A stretch of DNA of 64,000 nucleotides from Foliimonas ilicis (GCF_039939195.1 NZ_JBDUUH010000001.1:496001-560000), one strand, 5' to 3'; shown: positions 8,139 through 17,187, counted from the stretch's first letter. Translations and numbers: made by a program. Notes: a model not told the origin generated them from the sequence alone.

Positions 8139-9068
8139 ATGCAAACAACAGGCTTGAAGATCGGAACACGCGCAAGCCCACTCGCGATGGCGCAAGCGGA
8201 GGAAACGCGTGCGCGTTTGATGGCGGCGCACGGCCTTTCCGAAGATGCGTTCGAAATCGTGCCGCTATCAACCAGCGGCGACCGGATTCAGGATCGGCCC
8301 CTGTCTGAGGCAGGCGGCAAAGGGCTTTTCACCAAGGAACTGGAAGAGGCGCTTTACGACGGGCGCATCGACATTGCCGCGCATTCCTCCAAGGATATGC
8401 CGACGGTGCTTCCCGACGGGCTCGAACTATCTGCCTTCCTGCCGCGAGAAGATCCGCGCGATGCCTTCATCGGGCGCGATGCGAAATCCATCATCGAATT
8501 GCATGAAGGCGCGGTCGTCGGCTCGTCGTCGCTGCGACGTCAGGCGCTGATCAAGCGTATGCGCCCCGACCTTCAGGTAGTGATGTTTCGCGGCAACGTG
8601 CAGACCAGATTGCGCAAGCTTTCCGAAGGCGTGGCGGAGGGAACTATCCTCGCGCAGGCCGGGCTGAAACGCCTGCATCTCGAGCATGTCGTGACCGATC
8701 TCATGTCGCTCGACTTCTTTCCGCCCGCACCGGGCCAAGGCGCGATCTGCATTGAAAGCCGCATCGGAGACAAACGCGTTTTCGATATGCTGCAGGCGAT
8801 CCACGATGTACCGACCGGCCACGCGCTTGCCTGTGAACGCGCCTTTCTTCGTGCGCTCGACGGGTCCTGCCGCACGCCGATTGCCGGATATGCGCGGATC
8901 GAAGGCGATGCGCTGAAATTTTCCGGTCTGATCCTGACGCCCGATGGCACACGCTCGCATGATTGCGAAGCGGAAGGCCATGTCCGCGACGCAGAGCGGA
9001 TCGGTCGCGAGGCAGGCGAGAAAGTGCGCGCGCAAGCCGGCACGGAATTCTTCGAGGGCTGGTCCTGA
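8139..9068 (+). CDS. hemC: Porphobilinogen deaminase (hydroxymethylbilane synthase)
   Basis: 309-residue enzyme joining four porphobilinogens into hydroxymethylbilane. It begins LKIGTRASPLAMAQAEE, contains HSSKDMPTVLPDG and GSSSLRRQALIK, and the dipyrromethane-cofactor cysteine lies in LDGSCRTPIAGYA near residue 250. The ATG at 8139 fits the family start, although the frame is open much further upstream. Immediately followed by hemD; probable first gene of a hemC-hemD-Mic60-like-hemY operon. Confidence 0.96.
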   Translation: MQTTGLKIGTRASPLAMAQAEETRARLMAAHGLSEDAFEIVPLSTSGDRIQDRPLSEAGGKGLFTKELEEALYDGRIDIAAHSSKDMPTVLPDGLELSAFLPREDPRDAFIGRDAKSIIELHEGAVVGSSSLRRQALIKRMRPDLQVVMFRGNVQTRLRKLSEGVAEGTILAQAGLKRLHLEHVVTDLMSLDFFPPAPGQGAICIESRIGDKRVFDMLQAIHDVPTGHALACERAFLRALDGSCRTPIAGYARIEGDALKFSGLILTPDGTRSHDCEAEGHVRDAERIGREAGEKVRAQAGTEFFEGWS

Positions 9069-9779
9069 ATGGGCCGCACGGTCCTCGTAACCAGACCAGA
9101 ACCCGGTGCCGGGCGCACCGCCAGACGGCTTGAGAGCGAAGGTTTCGTGCCGATCGTTCTGCCGCTTTCGCAGACTTGTCGGATCGATGCCGAGTTGCCG
9201 CCTCTGCCTTTCAGTTTCATTCTGGCTGCAACAAGCGCAAACGCGTTTCGTTTTGCGCCCGCTTTATCAGGCGTCAAGGACGTCGCTTGCTATGTCGTCG
9301 GCGCGCGAACAGGAGCTGCCGTGCGCGAGGCTGGGCTTTCGTCCATCGTAGAAGGCGAGGGCGATGCGGAGGCGCTTGCTGACCTCATTATTGCCCGAGA
9401 AAAGAGCGGCCAGACGATTGTTTATCTATGCGGGCGCGTAAGAATGCCGGTTTTCGAATCGCGTTTGCGAGAAGCCGGTTTCGATGTTCTTGCCGTCGAA
9501 ACCTACGACACTTTGCCTTTGAAGCATGAGACGCAGACGCTTGCCGACGCTTTTTCGGGCCGTCAAATCGACGCAGTGCTTCTCTACTCCGCGCATGCCG
9601 CTTCTGCGTTCATTTCGATGCTTCAGGGGTCAGAATTCGCCGGTCTTTTTGCAGAATCGAAGCTGCTTTGTCTGTCGAAACGGGTTGCGGATCGCATTTC
9701 CGGTAACGATCTGGACATAAGAATCGCAGAAACACCGACGGAAGATGCGCTTTTTTCGGCTTTGGGGCGTTCGTTTTAA
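9069..9779 (+). CDS. hemD: Uroporphyrinogen-III synthase
   Basis: 236-residue HemD, which closes hydroxymethylbilane with ring-D inversion. This family is poorly conserved; support comes from VLVTRPEPGAGRTARRLES at the start, SANAFRF, VVGARTGAAVREAG, and DAVLLYSAHAASAF, plus its position: the ATG immediately follows the hemC TGA. A hairpin lies between it and the next gene. Confidence 0.92.
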   Translation: MGRTVLVTRPEPGAGRTARRLESEGFVPIVLPLSQTCRIDAELPPLPFSFILAATSANAFRFAPALSGVKDVACYVVGARTGAAVREAGLSSIVEGEGDAEALADLIIAREKSGQTIVYLCGRVRMPVFESRLREAGFDVLAVETYDTLPLKHETQTLADAFSGRQIDAVLLYSAHAASAFISMLQGSEFAGLFAESKLLCLSKRVADRISGNDLDIRIAETPTEDALFSALGRSF

Positions 9780-9831
9780 ACGTGCCGGCGCCACTGGATG
9801 CTTTTTCGATACGGCTTATGTGATACTCATC

Positions 9832-9856
9832 AAAATCGTCCCTGTCAGGGGATTTT
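9832..9856 (+). promoter_or_regulatory. Hairpin between hemD and the Mic60-like gene
   Basis: AAAATC (9832-9837) and CCCT (9840-9843) can pair with AGGG (9847-9850) and GATTTT (9851-9856), with a 2-nt bulge and a 3-nt loop. It is followed only by a short T-run, so it could be a weak terminator, an attenuator or an RNA-processing site inside the operon. Confidence 0.4.
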
Positions 9857-9883
9857 GGAAAACAACGAAATCGGAGGCCAAGA

Positions 9884-11287
9884 ATGGTCAAAACCCCGAG
9901 AACGCGGCATTCCAGACCCAAGCGGGACCCGGTGACCATTGAACTGGAACCGGATGCGGTTTCACGCATTTCCGACAGCCCGCCCGCCGAGGCGGATGCA
10001 CAGGAAGCCGCTGCTCAGGCAGCAGAAACGCCTGAGGAGGCGGCAATTTCCCAGTCAGATTCTCCGAACAAGCGAGACGAAACCGGGCAGACCGGCAATT
10101 GGCAGCCGACAACGTCGAGCGATTACGATTTTTCGGCGAATTCCGACAATGCAGCTCAGCCGGTCACCGATGACGCTGCCGCTGAGCGTGAAGAAACACG
10201 CGCTGAGGAAAGCGAATCCCCTTATGCGCCTTCAGGTGCAGAGCCTGCCGCAGAGCGGAAGTCCATGTCGCCATTCCTGGCCGCCCTTGCTGGCGGCGTT
10301 TCGGCGCTGGTTCTGGCCGGTCTTCTCCAGTTTGCAGGAGTTCTTGGCAGTCCCGGTTCGTCCGGCGGACAAAATGAAGCTGTAAGCCAGGAGATCGCCT
10401 CGCTGAAGTCGCAGATCGCCGACCTTTCGCGTGGCGAAAACGGGCCGGATCTTTCAAACCGCGTCGATGCTTTGACAGCTTCCCTGCAAGAGGTTCGATC
10501 CAATCTCGAAACAGTGCGCGGATCGGCCGAGGCGGGCACCGGCGGTGTCGATTTGAGTGCGATCGAGGGCAGAATCGGCGAAATCGAAAGCTCGGTTACA
10601 CGGTTAGGCGAAGCAGGCGGCCAGCCGAATGCGGAAGCCGTAACCGCACTCGACGGCAGGATTGCTGCGGCAGAAGCGCTGGTAAAGACCGAGACCGAGC
10701 GGGTTTCCAGCCTCGATGCCCGCATCGCCGGTCTGGAACAGACGATGACCGGCGTTTCAGACAAGCTCGAAGCGCAGGCGGGCCAGCCGAAAATCGCACT
10801 TTCCATCGCAGCTTCCGCCTTGAAATCCGCCGTGGAGCGCGGCGCGCCGTTTCAGGCTGAGATCGAGACGTTTGCGGCCATTGCGCCGGATGCGCCTGAG
10901 CTTGCCGATCTGCGCGGCTACGCGGAAAAGGGCGTGACGACCCGCGCCGATATCGCCACGGAAACGGATCAGGCTGCCAACGCGATGATTGCAGCGGCGG
11001 CACCTCCGCTGGAAAGCGCAAGCTTTCTCGACCGGCTGATGGTCAGCGCCGAATCGCTGGTAAAAGTTCGCCCGGTCGGAGCAGTCGAAGGTGCTGGCGT
11101 ACCGGAAACGGTCGCGCGCATGGAAGTCGCGATCAATGGGGGCGATCTGCAAAAGGCGATTTCGGAATATGATACGCTGCCGGAAGCTGCGAAGACTGCG
11201 GGTGCGGCTTTCGCGGAAAAAATTCGCGCGCGCATTGCCGTCGAAGGGCTCGTCGACAAGATGGTCGCCGGGGCCATGAGGAGTTAG
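9884..11287 (+). CDS. Mitofilin/Mic60-like membrane protein (COG4223)
   Basis: 467-residue protein with a hydrophilic acidic/Ala-rich N-terminus (1-125), one membrane span (FLAALAGGVSALVLAGLLQF, about 131-150), a long coiled-coil region (about 165-300, many heptads with Glu/Ala/Leu), and a C-terminal helical mitofilin-type domain. Alphaproteobacterial Mic60 homologues with this architecture sit in heme operons and are linked to intracytoplasmic membrane shaping and porphyrin handling; function here is inferred from position and layout. Start supported by GGAGG at 9873-9877. Followed 9 nt later by hemY. Confidence 0.88.
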   Translation: MVKTPRTRHSRPKRDPVTIELEPDAVSRISDSPPAEADAQEAAAQAAETPEEAAISQSDSPNKRDETGQTGNWQPTTSSDYDFSANSDNAAQPVTDDAAAEREETRAEESESPYAPSGAEPAAERKSMSPFLAALAGGVSALVLAGLLQFAGVLGSPGSSGGQNEAVSQEIASLKSQIADLSRGENGPDLSNRVDALTASLQEVRSNLETVRGSAEAGTGGVDLSAIEGRIGEIESSVTRLGEAGGQPNAEAVTALDGRIAAAEALVKTETERVSSLDARIAGLEQTMTGVSDKLEAQAGQPKIALSIAASALKSAVERGAPFQAEIETFAAIAPDAPELADLRGYAEKGVTTRADIATETDQAANAMIAAAAPPLESASFLDRLMVSAESLVKVRPVGAVEGAGVPETVARMEVAINGGDLQKAISEYDTLPEAAKTAGAAFAEKIRARIAVEGLVDKMVAGAMRS

Positions 11288-11296
11288 CGAAGACAG

Positions 11297-12916
11297 ATGA
11301 TACGCATTCTTTTCTTCCTCATCGTCGTATTCGCGCTCGGCTTGGGCTTTGCCTGGCTGGCAGACCGTCCCGGCCTGATGGTCGTGACGTTCGATGGTTA
11401 TCAATACCAGATCAGCCTGATGGTTGCGGCTGTCGCCGTAACGGCACTTGTGGCGGCTATCATGCTTTCCTGGTGGCTGGTGAAAGCGATCTGGAACAGC
11501 CCCTACACCGTGGCGCGCTATTTCCGCGTTCGCCGCAGGGATCGCGGCTATCAGGCGCTTTCGACGGGTATGATCGCGGCGGGTGCGGGCGATGCCGCAC
11601 TTGCGCGCAAAATGAAAAAGCAGGCCGCAAAGATGATCCGCTCCGATCAGGAGCCGCTGATCAATCTTCTGGACGCGCAGTCCTCGCTTCTCGAAGGCGA
11701 TCACGAAGCGGCGCGCGCCAAATTCGAAAGCATGCTCGACGATCCTGAAATGCGGCTTCTGGGCCTGCGCGGGCTTTATCTGGAGGCAGAAAGGCTGGGC
11801 GACAAGGCCGCCGCGCGGCATTATGCCGGAAGGGCCGCCGCCGTTGCGCCACAACTTGCCTGGGCTTCCGACGCGACATTGGAAGAAAAGACGGAAGACA
11901 GCGACTGGGACGGTGCTTTGGCGCTTATAGATGCGCAAAAATCGACGCATCAGATCGAGAAAGACACGGCCAATCGCCGCCGTTCGGTGCTCCTGACGGC
12001 CAAGGCGATGGCTCTGTTCGACACCGATCCTGCTGCTTCGCGCACCGCGGCGGTCGAGGCCAATCGGCTGCGCCCGGATTTCGTACCGGCGGCACTTATC
12101 GCGGCAAAAGCGCTGTTTCGTCAGAACGAAGTGCGCAAGGGCGCGAAAATCCTCGAAACGGTCTGGAAGAAAGAGCCGCACCCGGAAGTGGCCGATCTTT
12201 ACGTTCATGCGCGCGCTGGCGATGCCGTGCTCGACCGTTTGAACCGGGCGAAAAAGCTTCAGTCCATCAAGCAGAACCACCCCGAATCCTCGCTCGCAGT
12301 GGCGCGCGCAGCAATCGACGCAGGCGAATACAGCATTGCTCGTTCCGAGGCGGAGGCCGCAGTTCGCATGCAGCCGCGCGAGGCCGCCTATCTCGTTCTG
12401 GCCGACATCGAGGAAGCCGAGACTGGAGATCAGGGCCGTATGCGCCAGTGGCTGTCGCGGGCAGTGCGCGCGCCGCGCGACCCGGCCTGGGTGGCGGATG
12501 GCTATGTTTCCGATCGCTGGGAGCCGGCGTCGCCCGTTACCGGCAGGCTGGATGCTTTCGAATGGCGTGTGCCGGTCGAACGTCTCGGGCATTTGATCGA
12601 CCAGGAAGATCCGCTGCCGGCAGCCGAACTGACTGCGATCGAAGCGCCAGTGACAGTCGAAGACATCGAGGCTATCGAAGTTGCGCCGGTTGAAGAAACA
12701 CCTGCCGAACCTGTTGCTCCGGTAAAAGAGCCGCAGCAGAAGACAGAAGTGCCAAAGCCCTTCGTGACACCGCAGCGCAATGATGCACTTCCGTCCCGCG
12801 CGGCCTTTTACGATGCCGAGCATTCTGTCAAAGCACCACCTTTGCCGGATGACCCCGGTGTCGATGAAGATGAGAACGGCACCGACTACGAAAATAAGCG
12901 ATTCAGGCTTTTCTGA
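11297..12916 (+). CDS. hemY: Heme biosynthesis-associated HemY protein (TPR)
   Basis: 539-residue HemY-type inner-membrane protein. Two N-terminal spans (IRILFFLIVVFALGLGFAWL at 2-21, and SLMVAAVAVTALVAAIMLSW about 38-57) precede a long helical region with TPR-like pairs, for example ALARKMKKQAAKMI and DAQSSLLEGDHEAARAKF. The last 120 residues are Pro/Glu-rich and probably disordered. It is not the protoporphyrinogen oxidase also called HemY; its biochemical role is unclear. It follows the Mic60-like gene by 9 nt. Confidence 0.92.
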   Translation: MIRILFFLIVVFALGLGFAWLADRPGLMVVTFDGYQYQISLMVAAVAVTALVAAIMLSWWLVKAIWNSPYTVARYFRVRRRDRGYQALSTGMIAAGAGDAALARKMKKQAAKMIRSDQEPLINLLDAQSSLLEGDHEAARAKFESMLDDPEMRLLGLRGLYLEAERLGDKAAARHYAGRAAAVAPQLAWASDATLEEKTEDSDWDGALALIDAQKSTHQIEKDTANRRRSVLLTAKAMALFDTDPAASRTAAVEANRLRPDFVPAALIAAKALFRQNEVRKGAKILETVWKKEPHPEVADLYVHARAGDAVLDRLNRAKKLQSIKQNHPESSLAVARAAIDAGEYSIARSEAEAAVRMQPREAAYLVLADIEEAETGDQGRMRQWLSRAVRAPRDPAWVADGYVSDRWEPASPVTGRLDAFEWRVPVERLGHLIDQEDPLPAAELTAIEAPVTVEDIEAIEVAPVEETPAEPVAPVKEPQQKTEVPKPFVTPQRNDALPSRAAFYDAEHSVKAPPLPDDPGVDEDENGTDYENKRFRLF

Positions 12917-12996
12917 TTTGCAACCTGCGCGTGCCAATCATATTTCAAGACGAGGCTTTTCTCCCAAGGAGCCCGCAAATTTCGGGATTTTGAGGC

Positions 12997-13476
12997 ATGT
13001 TTGACAGGTTTTTGGCATTTCTGAAGGATATACCCGGCGCTCAGAGTGACAGGCGCAATGACGACGACCCGCAAATCGCGGCGGCGGCATTGATGTATCA
13101 TGTCATGGATTCCGACGGGATGAGGCAGGACGTCGAGTGGGAGCGCGCAAAAGCGCTTCTCGCCAAGAATTATCAGCTTTCCGGCGCAGAGCTCGAACGT
13201 CTCGTGAAAGCCGGCGAAAAAGCTGAAAACGAGGCGGTGGACCTTTATGCCTTCACCAGCGTCCTGAAGCGCCATCTCGATCAGGAAGGGCGGGCGGCCT
13301 TCATCCGTATGCTGTGGGATGTCGTCTATGCCGATGGCGATCTGCACGAGCTGGAAGACAATACGATCTGGCGCGTTGCCGAACTGATCGGCGTCGATCG
13401 CCAGACCCGTATCTCGGCAAGACAGGAAGCTGCGAAACAGGCCGGTTTGGCCAACAGTATAGGCTCGGACGACTGA
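12997..13476 (+). CDS. TerB-like domain protein
   Basis: 159-residue, largely helical protein with a TerB/DjlA-type domain: AAAALMYHVMDSDG near residue 28 and MLWDVVYADGDLHELEDN near residue 105, the acidic turns of the family that may bind metal. No J-domain is present. Separated from hemY by 80 nt and directly followed by a glutamine amidotransferase gene 2 nt downstream. A role in tellurite resistance should not be assumed; stress or envelope functions have been proposed for solitary TerB domains. Confidence 0.85.
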   Translation: MFDRFLAFLKDIPGAQSDRRNDDDPQIAAAALMYHVMDSDGMRQDVEWERAKALLAKNYQLSGAELERLVKAGEKAENEAVDLYAFTSVLKRHLDQEGRAAFIRMLWDVVYADGDLHELEDNTIWRVAELIGVDRQTRISARQEAAKQAGLANSIGSDD

Positions 13477-13478
13477 TT

Positions 13479-14189
13479 ATGCCTGACGGACGAAGGGGCA
13501 GCGTACTGATCGTGCTTCATCAGGAGCGCTCCAGTGCTGGGCGCGTCGGTCAGCAACTGGTCGAAATGGGCTTCACGCTTGATATCAGGCGTCCGCCGCT
13601 CGGCGACACTCTTCCCGATACGCTGGAAAACCATGCAGGCGCGGTTGTCTTTGGCGGGCCGATGAGCGCCAACGACCCGGATGACTTTGTGCGCCGCGAA
13701 ACCGACTGGCTTTCCGTGCCGCTTACCGAGAACCGGCCATTGCTGGGCATCTGCCTTGGCGCGCAGATGCTGGTCAATCATCTTGGCGGCACGGTGGACA
13801 GCCACAATGACGGGCTGGTCGAAATCGGCTGGTATCCGCTGAAGGCGACCGAGCATGGCCGCAAGCTCATGCACTGGCCGGAAATGGTCTATCAGTTTCA
13901 CAGGGAGGGCTTTTCGCTGCCCTCCGGCGCAACGCTCTTGGCGACGTCCGAAACCTATCCCAATCAGGCGTTTCGCTATGGCGACAATGCGTGGGGCATT
14001 CAGTTTCATGCGGAGCTGACCCGCGTGATGATGCAGCGCTGGGTGGTGCATGGTGCGCAGCGGTTCGAATTGCCCGGCGCGCAGCAGGGCCGCGATCATC
14101 TTGGTGGCCGCCTGATCTGGGATACGCATCTCAGGCGCTGGCTGACCGAGTTTCTGGAAGAAATCTTCGGAAAGTCGGTGCAGGCGTGA
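13479..14189 (+). CDS. Class I glutamine amidotransferase-like protein
   Basis: 236-residue stand-alone class I GATase domain of the GuaA-like type. The nucleophile elbow GICLGAQML (Cys near residue 91) and the IQFHAELT segment with the His near 173 are present; GGPMSANDPDD supplies the oxyanion region. The synthase partner is unknown; similar stand-alone proteins act in gamma-glutamyl catabolism or remain uncharacterised. ATG 13479 lies 2 nt after the TerB-like stop; the frame is open further upstream but there it overlaps the neighbour. Converges on an MFS gene. Confidence 0.9.
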   Translation: MPDGRRGSVLIVLHQERSSAGRVGQQLVEMGFTLDIRRPPLGDTLPDTLENHAGAVVFGGPMSANDPDDFVRRETDWLSVPLTENRPLLGICLGAQMLVNHLGGTVDSHNDGLVEIGWYPLKATEHGRKLMHWPEMVYQFHREGFSLPSGATLLATSETYPNQAFRYGDNAWGIQFHAELTRVMMQRWVVHGAQRFELPGAQQGRDHLGGRLIWDTHLRRWLTEFLEEIFGKSVQA

Positions 14190-14190
14190 T

Positions 14191-15432
14191 TTAGACCCGC
14201 CCGTCGAGCCTTCTAATCTTGCGCAGTTCGGGGAAAAGATAGGCCCACAATCCCGCAACGCCCACCGCGCCGATGCCGCCGATGACAACGGCAGGAACAG
14301 TGCCGATCAGCGCCGCCATCGTGCCTGCCCGGAATTCGCCAAGCTCGTTGGACGCGCCGACGAACACCATGTTGACGGCATTGACGCGCCCGCGCACGCG
14401 GTCCGGCGTCCAGAGCTGGATAAGCGTTTCGCGGATGTAGACGCTGACCATGTCGGTTGCGCCGAGCCCAGCCAGCGCGATGATCGACAGCCACGGTATG
14501 GTCGATATTCCGAAGATGACCGTGAAGACGCCGAAAAGCCCGACGAAGAACAGCATGATTGCGCCAGCATGGTCCCGGAAGGGATGGCCGGTCAGCCAGA
14601 CGGCGACCATGATCGCGCCTATGCCCGGTGCCGCACGCAAAAGACCGAGGCCCCATGGGCCGAGTTCCAGAATGTCGCGCGCATAGACGGGAAGCAGCGC
14701 GACGGCGCCCGAAAGCAGCACCGCGAACAGATCGAGCGAGATCGCGCCGAGCACGACTTTTTCGCTCCAGATGTAGCGGAAGCCAGCGAAGAGCGTTCCG
14801 ATCGACGGTTTGTCGGTCTCGGTTCTCTCCTTGGGCTTCGGGATAGACAGGACGAACAAGCCGCCGACGACCATCAGAAAGCCGGCAACCCCATAGGCAA
14901 TTTCCGGAGACAGGCCATAGAGCAGGCCACCCGCAACCGGGCCGACGATGGTCGCGGTCTGCCAGGCGGACGAATTCCAGGCGACCGCATTGGCGAAATC
15001 TTCCGGCGGCACGAGATTGGCGACCAGCGAGGCGGCAGCCGGACCGAAGAAGGCGCGCGCAACGCCGAATACGGCCAGAACTATAAAGATCGGGGCAGGG
15101 CTGAAAAGGCCGTGCACGGTGAGCATGAGCAGCGCCAAAGCACAGAGTGCTTCGAGAAAGGAGGCGAGTGCCATGATCAGGCGTCGACCGAATTTGTCGG
15201 CGATGACGCCGGTCACCAGAACCAGCAATAAAGCGGGTGCAAACTGGATGATTCCGACAAGCCCAAGATCGAATGGATTGCGCGTCAGGTCATAAATCTG
15301 CCAGCCGACCGCAACGGAAAGGATCTGTGTGGAAAATGTCGTCAGAAAGCGCGCGACCCAGAAGCGCAAAAACGCCCCATGGCGAAACGCGGCGTAGCGC
15401 TGTTGCGGGGTGGCGTCTGGATCGGAATGCAT
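14191..15432 (-). CDS. MFS transporter, EntS-like
   Basis: 413-residue major facilitator with about 12 membrane spans. The loop after helix 2 reads GVIADKFGRRLIMA, the canonical MFS signature, and TPDRVRGRVNAVN is typical of the EntS/MFS_3 group, whose known members export enterobactin or drugs. The substrate cannot be deduced. It converges on the amidotransferase gene with one base between and stands alone on its strand. Confidence 0.9.
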   Translation of the reverse strand: MHSDPDATPQQRYAAFRHGAFLRFWVARFLTTFSTQILSVAVGWQIYDLTRNPFDLGLVGIIQFAPALLLVLVTGVIADKFGRRLIMALASFLEALCALALLMLTVHGLFSPAPIFIVLAVFGVARAFFGPAAASLVANLVPPEDFANAVAWNSSAWQTATIVGPVAGGLLYGLSPEIAYGVAGFLMVVGGLFVLSIPKPKERTETDKPSIGTLFAGFRYIWSEKVVLGAISLDLFAVLLSGAVALLPVYARDILELGPWGLGLLRAAPGIGAIMVAVWLTGHPFRDHAGAIMLFFVGLFGVFTVIFGISTIPWLSIIALAGLGATDMVSVYIRETLIQLWTPDRVRGRVNAVNMVFVGASNELGEFRAGTMAALIGTVPAVVIGGIGAVGVAGLWAYLFPELRKIRRLDGRV

Positions 15433-15553
15433 GAGGCGGGCTGGTCCGTGACGATCCGCGTCAAAAGCTGCGGATCACGATCTGCATTAATGCGATCTGG
15501 CCAAAAGAGCCATAGGTTTGTTGAGCGGTTCCGGCAGGGTTTCCTCAAAGAAA

Positions 15554-15584
15554 TGGAAGGCCGCGGAGAGACAGCGGCCTTCCA
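15554..15584 (-). terminator. Hairpin downstream of the PhnA-like membrane gene
   Basis: TGGAAGGCCGC (15554-15564) pairs with GCGGCCTTCCA (15574-15584). On the minus strand it is followed by TTTCTTTG and sits 16 nt after the stop of the gene ending at 15600, so it is a plausible intrinsic terminator. Confidence 0.7.
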
Positions 15585-15599
15585 TATAGAGCGCAGATG

Positions 15600-16493
15600 T
15601 TATCGGGCGCTCAGTCTGCTTTCGGTTTCATCGCGTTCGCGGCCACCGAGAACGGCGGCAATGCTGGCGATGAATGCGCCGATCAGCAACGAAAGGGCAG
15701 TCACCAAAGAGAAGGTGACGGCAGCTTTGCGTGCCGCTTCGGCTGCTTCCGTGGCCTGCTGTTTTGCAGCATCGACACTAGCAAGCACCTGATCGACGCG
15801 TGCCTGAGCGTCGGCTTCACTGACGCCTGCACGTGCTGCCACGAGCTGGGTAAGGTAGGTCTTGTCACCTTCCGACATTTCGCCACTCGTTGCACTGTTG
15901 ACCAGAATGCGGGTGACTTGAGCCTCTGTCGTGTTGGCATCACCGCCAGCCGCAGCATTGATGTTGGCTGGACGAAGCAGCGTATCGACGAAATACGAGG
16001 TTCCGCCCGTATCGGCATTGGCAGCCGCAGTGCCTGCACCGCTTGCCGCACCCGACACAACCGTCGAAGCAGCCTGCACGCCGCCGCCGATAGCGGAGGA
16101 GAGCGCGGAGCTTAGCATGACGGCGACGACTACAGTCGCCAGCGCCCATGACAGGAAGCCATGTGCGGTATCGCGGAAGTAGATTTCGTCATCATGGACA
16201 CCGACCCATTTGGTGCGCAGACGCCCGGTGAGATAGCCGCCAAAGCCTGCGGACAGCCACTGGATGATAATCAACCAGATTGCCGTCGATGCGGCGAAGG
16301 TCGTCAGCGACACACCTTCAGAGCCAAAGGGGGAAGCAACGCTCAAGCCAAGACCGGAGCCCAGCAGAGTGAGAAGGACGGTCAGAGACGCTGCCGCCAG
16401 GGAGCCGGCAAAGACCGGTGCCCAGGATACGGCGGAATGTGACGATTCACCGGCACCCGGTTCAATTGTCGTGAGATTTGATTGCATCGCCAT
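15600..16493 (-). CDS. PhnA-like polytopic membrane protein of unknown function
   Basis: 297-residue protein with about four hydrophobic spans: residues 27-50, 66-92 and 113-132 near the N-terminus and a last one at about 262-285, separated by an Ala/Thr-rich soluble stretch (about 140-255) with helical Ala/Glu/Gln repeats. Similar rhizobial proteins are often labelled PhnA-like without functional proof. The ATG at 16493 starts just before a long membrane segment. A 25-codon gene lies 3 nt upstream on the same strand and a terminator-like hairpin follows. Confidence 0.85.
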   Translation of the reverse strand: MAMQSNLTTIEPGAGESSHSAVSWAPVFAGSLAAASLTVLLTLLGSGLGLSVASPFGSEGVSLTTFAASTAIWLIIIQWLSAGFGGYLTGRLRTKWVGVHDDEIYFRDTAHGFLSWALATVVVAVMLSSALSSAIGGGVQAASTVVSGAASGAGTAAANADTGGTSYFVDTLLRPANINAAAGGDANTTEAQVTRILVNSATSGEMSEGDKTYLTQLVAARAGVSEADAQARVDQVLASVDAAKQQATEAAEAARKAAVTFSLVTALSLLIGAFIASIAAVLGGRERDETESRLSAR

Positions 16494-16496
16494 CTC

Positions 16497-16574
16497 CTAA
16501 CGCAGGAACAGAAGAATGAGGATGATGATCGGAATCGGAATGCCGAGAAGCCATAGAAGAATACCGCGACCCAT
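16497..16574 (-). CDS. 25-residue single-span membrane peptide
   Basis: A complete 25-codon ORF starting at ATG 16574 and ending TAG at 16497. It encodes MGRGILLWLLGIP, then PIPIIILILLFLR: almost entirely hydrophobic with a basic end, i.e. one transmembrane helix. A strong Shine-Dalgarno AAGGAGA lies 7 nt before the ATG. It is 3 nt upstream of the polytopic membrane gene on the same strand, so the two are probably co-transcribed. I recall very similar short peptides in other Rhizobiales; this is unverified. Confidence 0.75.
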   Translation of the reverse strand: MGRGILLWLLGIPIPIIILILLFLR

Positions 16575-16896
16575 GGGAGGTCTCCTTTTGATGCGAGAAT
16601 CGCATTCACGCCCTGAGGTGTGGATGGCAGGGAGTTCCCTTGTGTTTAGCCGCACGGCCGATCTCTCGATGCGGCTATTTCGTGGCTGGCTATACGACTT
16701 TGGGCTATTCCTCCCGGCGTGAGAACAATGCGCGGAGCCTCAAGTCGGTTCCTTTGGGCCAAAGTAAATGGCACAGGCCGCGCAATGGCGGGCCTTTTAT
16801 CCAAACAGCGCGAAGTAGCAGCAAGGCGTCCAGCGTGTCGGGACTTGCCGCAATGGCGCACAGTGGCTACATGTCGAACGATCAACGGAGAATGGC
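16575..16896. other. 322-nt intergenic region, no gene seen
   Basis: This gap separates divergent transcripts: the 25-residue peptide (minus) and yggT (plus), and should carry both promoters. Short open frames here lack ribosome-binding sites and overlap each other. I see no tRNA or strong hairpin; a GC-rich inverted pair around GGCACAGGCCGCGCAATGGC (16769-16788) is weak. Confidence 0.6.
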
Positions 16897-17187
16897 ATGC
16901 TCGCCCTTATTCAGACTCTAATTCTGGCCCTCGACATTTATTGGTGGCTGATTATCGCTTCGGCGATCTTCTCGTGGCTGTATGCGTTCGGCGTGGTGAA
17001 TTCGCGAAACCAGTTCGTCGGAGCGATCGGCAATTTCCTTTTCCGGGTAACTGAGCCGGTGCTAGCGCCCATCCGCCGCATTTTGCCGGATCTGGGCGGC
17101 ATCGACATTTCGCCGATCATCCTGCTTCTTCTGTTGTTCTTCCTGCGCCAATTCATCCTTACCACGGTCGCGCCGCTCGTCATCTGA
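16897..17187 (+). CDS. yggT: YggT family membrane protein
   Basis: 96-residue YggT-type protein with two hydrophobic segments, residues 3-30 (ALIQTLILALDIYWWLIIAS) and 66-95, joined by the conserved FRVTEPVLAPIRRILP loop. The family is linked to osmotic shock tolerance and, near division genes, to cell shape; function is not established. The stop overlaps the start of the next gene by one base (TGATG), a usual yggT-yggU pairing. Confidence 0.92.
   Translation: MLALIQTLILALDIYWWLIIASAIFSWLYAFGVVNSRNQFVGAIGNFLFRVTEPVLAPIRRILPDLGGIDISPIILLLLLFFLRQFILTTVAPLVI

Noticed and set aside
10757..12937. 726-codon minus-strand frame opposite the Mic60-like gene and hemY
   Set aside because: Antisense shadow; its product is Arg/His-rich without any family signature, while the plus-strand genes form a known order.
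12997..13476. Tellurite-resistance system
   Set aside because: Only a TerB-like domain is present; no terACDEZ genes lie nearby.
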